DNA of 64,000 nucleotides, from contig OX422203.1 of the NCBI GenBank assembly GCA_949130485.1, positions 6,624,429-6,688,428 on the forward strand, in the 5' to 3' direction. The notes beneath the pieces were generated by a model. The model made no database searches, was not told where the DNA came from, and saw only the letters and a list, made by a program, of their open reading frames with translations. A program made the position numbers and the translations under genes. Source of the stretch: Agelas oroides (Eukaryota > Porifera > Demospongiae > Agelasida > Agelasidae). Positions 62,141-64,000 of the stretch are shown one piece after another. The stretch's first letter is position 1, and each line of letters starts with the position of its first letter.

Positions 62141-64000
62141 CAAGGTTCATTTTATCTAGAAGCTATGGGCATGAACAGTTTAAAAATGTAAACCCTTTCT
62201 CGGTGCAAAAGGCGTACAAAGCTGTACGGGCCTACGAATATCACCGTCCCTTGTGGCACAGTATAGTGCCATCAATGGAAATTGGCGTACATTCGCGACT
62301 CCTCCTAGCTCGGTACAAAGGTTGCACTAATGCAAGGTGCATTTTATCTAGAAGCTATGGGCATGAACAGTTTAAAAATGTAAACCCTTTCTCGGTGCAA
62401 AAGGCGCACAAAGCTGTACGGGCCTACCAATATCACCGTCCCCTGTGGCGCAGTATAGTGCCATCAATGGAAATTCGCGTACATTCGCGACTCCTCCTAG
62501 CTCGGTACAAAGGTTGCACTAATGCAAGCTGCATATTACCAAGAAACTAAGGGCATGAAGAGTTTAAAAATGTAAACCCTTTCTCGGTGCAAAAGGCGCA
62601 CAAAGCTGTACGGGCCTACCAATATCACCGTCCCCTGTGGCGCAGTATAGTGCCATCAATGGAAATTCGCGTACATTCGCGACTCCTCCTAGCTAGGTAC
62701 AAAGGTTGCACTAATACAAGGTTCATTTTATCTAGAAGCTATGGTCATGAACAGTTTAAAAATGTAAACCCTTTCTCGGTGCAAAAGGCGTACAAAGCTG
62801 TATGGGCCTACGAATATCACCGTCCCCTGTGGCACAGTATAGTGCCATCAATGGAAATTCGCGTACATTCGCGACTCCTCCTAGCTCGGTACAAAGGTTG
62901 CACTAATGCAAGGTGCATTTTATCTAGAAGCAATGGGCATGAACAGTTTAAAAATGTAAACCCTTTCTCGGTGCAAAAGGAGCACAAAGCTGTACGGGCC
63001 TAACAATATCACCGTCCCCTGTGGCGCAGTATAGTGCCATCAATGGAAATTCGCTTACATTCGCGACTCCTCCTAGCTCGGTTCAAAGGTTGCACTAATG
63101 CAAGATGCATATTACCAAGAAGCTATGGGCATGAAGAGTTTAAAAATGTAAACCCTTTCTCGGTGCAAAAGGCGCACAAAGCTGTACGGGACTGCCAATA
63201 TCACCGTCCACTGCGGCACAGTATAGTGCCATCAATGGAAATTCGCGTACATTCGCGACTCCTCCTAGCTAGGTACAAAGGTTGCACTAGTACAAGGCTC
63301 ATTTTATCTAGAAGCTATGGGCATGAACAGTTTCAAAATGTAAACCCTTTCTCGGTGCAAAAGGCGTACAAAGCTGAATGGGCCTACGAATATCACCGTC
63401 CCCTGTGGCACAGTATAGTGCCATCAATGGAAATTCGCGTACATTCGCGACTCCTCCTAGCTCGGTACAAAGGTTGCACTAATGCAAGGTGCATTTTATC
63501 TAGAAGCTATGGGCATGAACTGTTTAAAAATGTAAACCCTTTCTCGGTGCAAAAGGCGCACAAAGCTGTACGGGCCTACCAATATCACCGTCCCCTGTGG
63601 CGCAGTATAGTGCCATCAATGGAAATTCGCGTACATTCGCGACTCCTCCTAGCTCGGTACAAAGGTTGCACTAATGCAAGATGCATATTACCAAGAAACT
63701 AAGGGCATGAAGAGTTTAAAAATGTAAACCCTTTCTCGGTGCAAAAGGCGCACAAAGCTGTACGGGCCTACCAATATCACCGTCCCCTGTGGCGCAGTAT
63801 AGTGCCATCAATGGAAATTCGCGTACATTCGCGACTCCTCCTAGCTAGGTACAAAGTTTGCACTAATACAAGGTTCATTTTATCTAGAAGCTATGGTCAT
63901 GAACAGTTTAAAAATGTAAACCCTTTCTCGGTGCAAAAGGCGTACAAAGCTGTATGGGCCTACGAATATCACCGTCCCCTGTGGCACAGTATAGTGCCAT
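62141..64000 (+). repeat. 3-monomer higher-order repeat (576 bp), running off the window
   Basis: CAAGGTTCATTTTATC or its variant CAAGGCTCATTTTATC occurs at 62141, 62717, 63293 and 63869, exactly 576 bp apart. The second monomer has GGCCTACGAATATCACC with GGCACAGTATAG, and the third ends in AAGAAACTAAGGGC in two of three units (an ochre codon in the open frame). The last unit continues past 64000. Confidence 0.85.

Larger units (their letters stand above)
58747..62550 (+). other. Longest open frame in the array (1267 codons), probably not a gene
   Basis: About 20 monomers translate without a stop into a 64-residue repeat. Recurring segments are SVQKAHKAVRAYQYHRPLW, MEIRVHSRLLLARYKGCTN and SRSYGHEQFKNVNPF. 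The apparent start is a GTG inside the conserved GTGCAAAAGG box, not a credible initiation site, and no promoter, splice signal or flanking unique exon is visible. The frame exists because the monomer length is divisible by three and its consensus lacks a stop in this phase. Elsewhere in the array the same frame is broken by amber, ochre and opal codons and by 1-bp indels that were amplified without apparent selection. Similar frames lie at 33791-37309, 50878-54084, 42238-45060, 47101-49917 and 39550-42180. A genuine repeat protein is not excluded but is unsupported. Confidence 0.55.
1..64000 (+). repeat. 192-bp satellite DNA array (about 330 tandem monomers)
   Basis: The same unit recurs every 192 bp on the + strand across the window. 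Taking GTGCAAAAGG as monomer start gives positions 48, 240 and so on, and register is kept to within a few bases over tens of kilobases. From about 37.3 kb to the right end I found no net frame-changing indel. Subtracting the 544 bp added by the insertion and its target duplication leaves about 330 monomers. Landmarks are GTGCAAAAGGCGCACAAAG at 1-19, CAATATCACCGTCC near 34-47, ATTCGCG-TAC-ATTCGCG at 79-95, CTAGCTCGGTACAAAGG near 103-119, ATGCATATTACC near 135-146, and GAGTTTAAAAATGTAAACCC near 165-184. Both edges of the window lie inside the array. I do not recognise it as a named satellite family. Confidence 0.98.

Noticed and set aside
1-64000. CRISPR array
   Set aside because: The 192-bp unit is repeated in full, without short identical repeats separated by unrelated spacers, and there are no cas genes.

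Overview
The window is almost entirely one satellite DNA array. A 192-bp monomer is repeated head to tail on the + strand from the first to the last base, about 330 copies, and the only interruption is a 508-bp insertion at 29170-29677. I see no intact host gene, no rRNA or tRNA gene, no CRISPR array, no operon and no bacterial gene signature. The array scale, the nested higher-order repeats and a 5'-truncated LINE-type retrotransposon with target-site duplications indicate a eukaryotic nuclear genome. The retrotransposon's C-terminal zinc-knuckle region and (ATTC)n tail look most like elements common in invertebrate animals; that placement is an inference and I cannot name a species.

Monomer anatomy, numbered from the G of GTGCAAAAGG (for example 50878-51069). 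Positions 161-192 plus 1-19 form a strongly conserved segment: GAGTTTAAAAATGTAAACCC, then TTTCTCG, then GTGCAAAAGGCGCACAAAG. Positions 79-95 hold a CpG-rich direct repeat, ATTCGCG-TAC-ATTCGCG. Positions 20-70 and 101-160 carry most of the variation. Because 192 = 64 x 3 and one frame of the monomer lacks a stop, long open frames appear (up to 1267 codons at 58747-62550). Amplified amber codons, amplified 1-bp indels and frequent replacement changes argue that these frames are not genes.

Layout. 1-2536: the most diverged monomers. 2537-4263: transition. 4264-7527: 384/768-bp higher-order repeats. 7528-18279: three copies of an 18/19-monomer higher-order repeat (3456, 3648, 3648 bp) marked by shared +1 and -1 indels. 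18280-20392: transition with a 576-bp repeat. 20393-23080: two 1344-bp (7-monomer) repeats. 23081-29169: mixed monomers. 29170-29677: retrotransposon fragment flanked by 36-bp duplications. 29678-33790: mixed monomers with a 576-bp repeat. From 33791 to the end lies a second domain in which the amber variant is nearly absent. It contains block A (33791-39549, partly repeated at 50494-54141), block B (copies from 39550, 42238, 45118 and 54142, with a partial piece at 56125), a 1152-bp repeat (47614-49917), a section at about 57.7-59.0 kb related to 26.4-28.2 kb, and 768-bp then 576-bp repeats to the right edge.

No genes work together here. The history is one of unequal exchange or amplification at several scales plus one retrotransposition. 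A structural role (centromeric or heterochromatic) is plausible but nothing in the sequence proves it.
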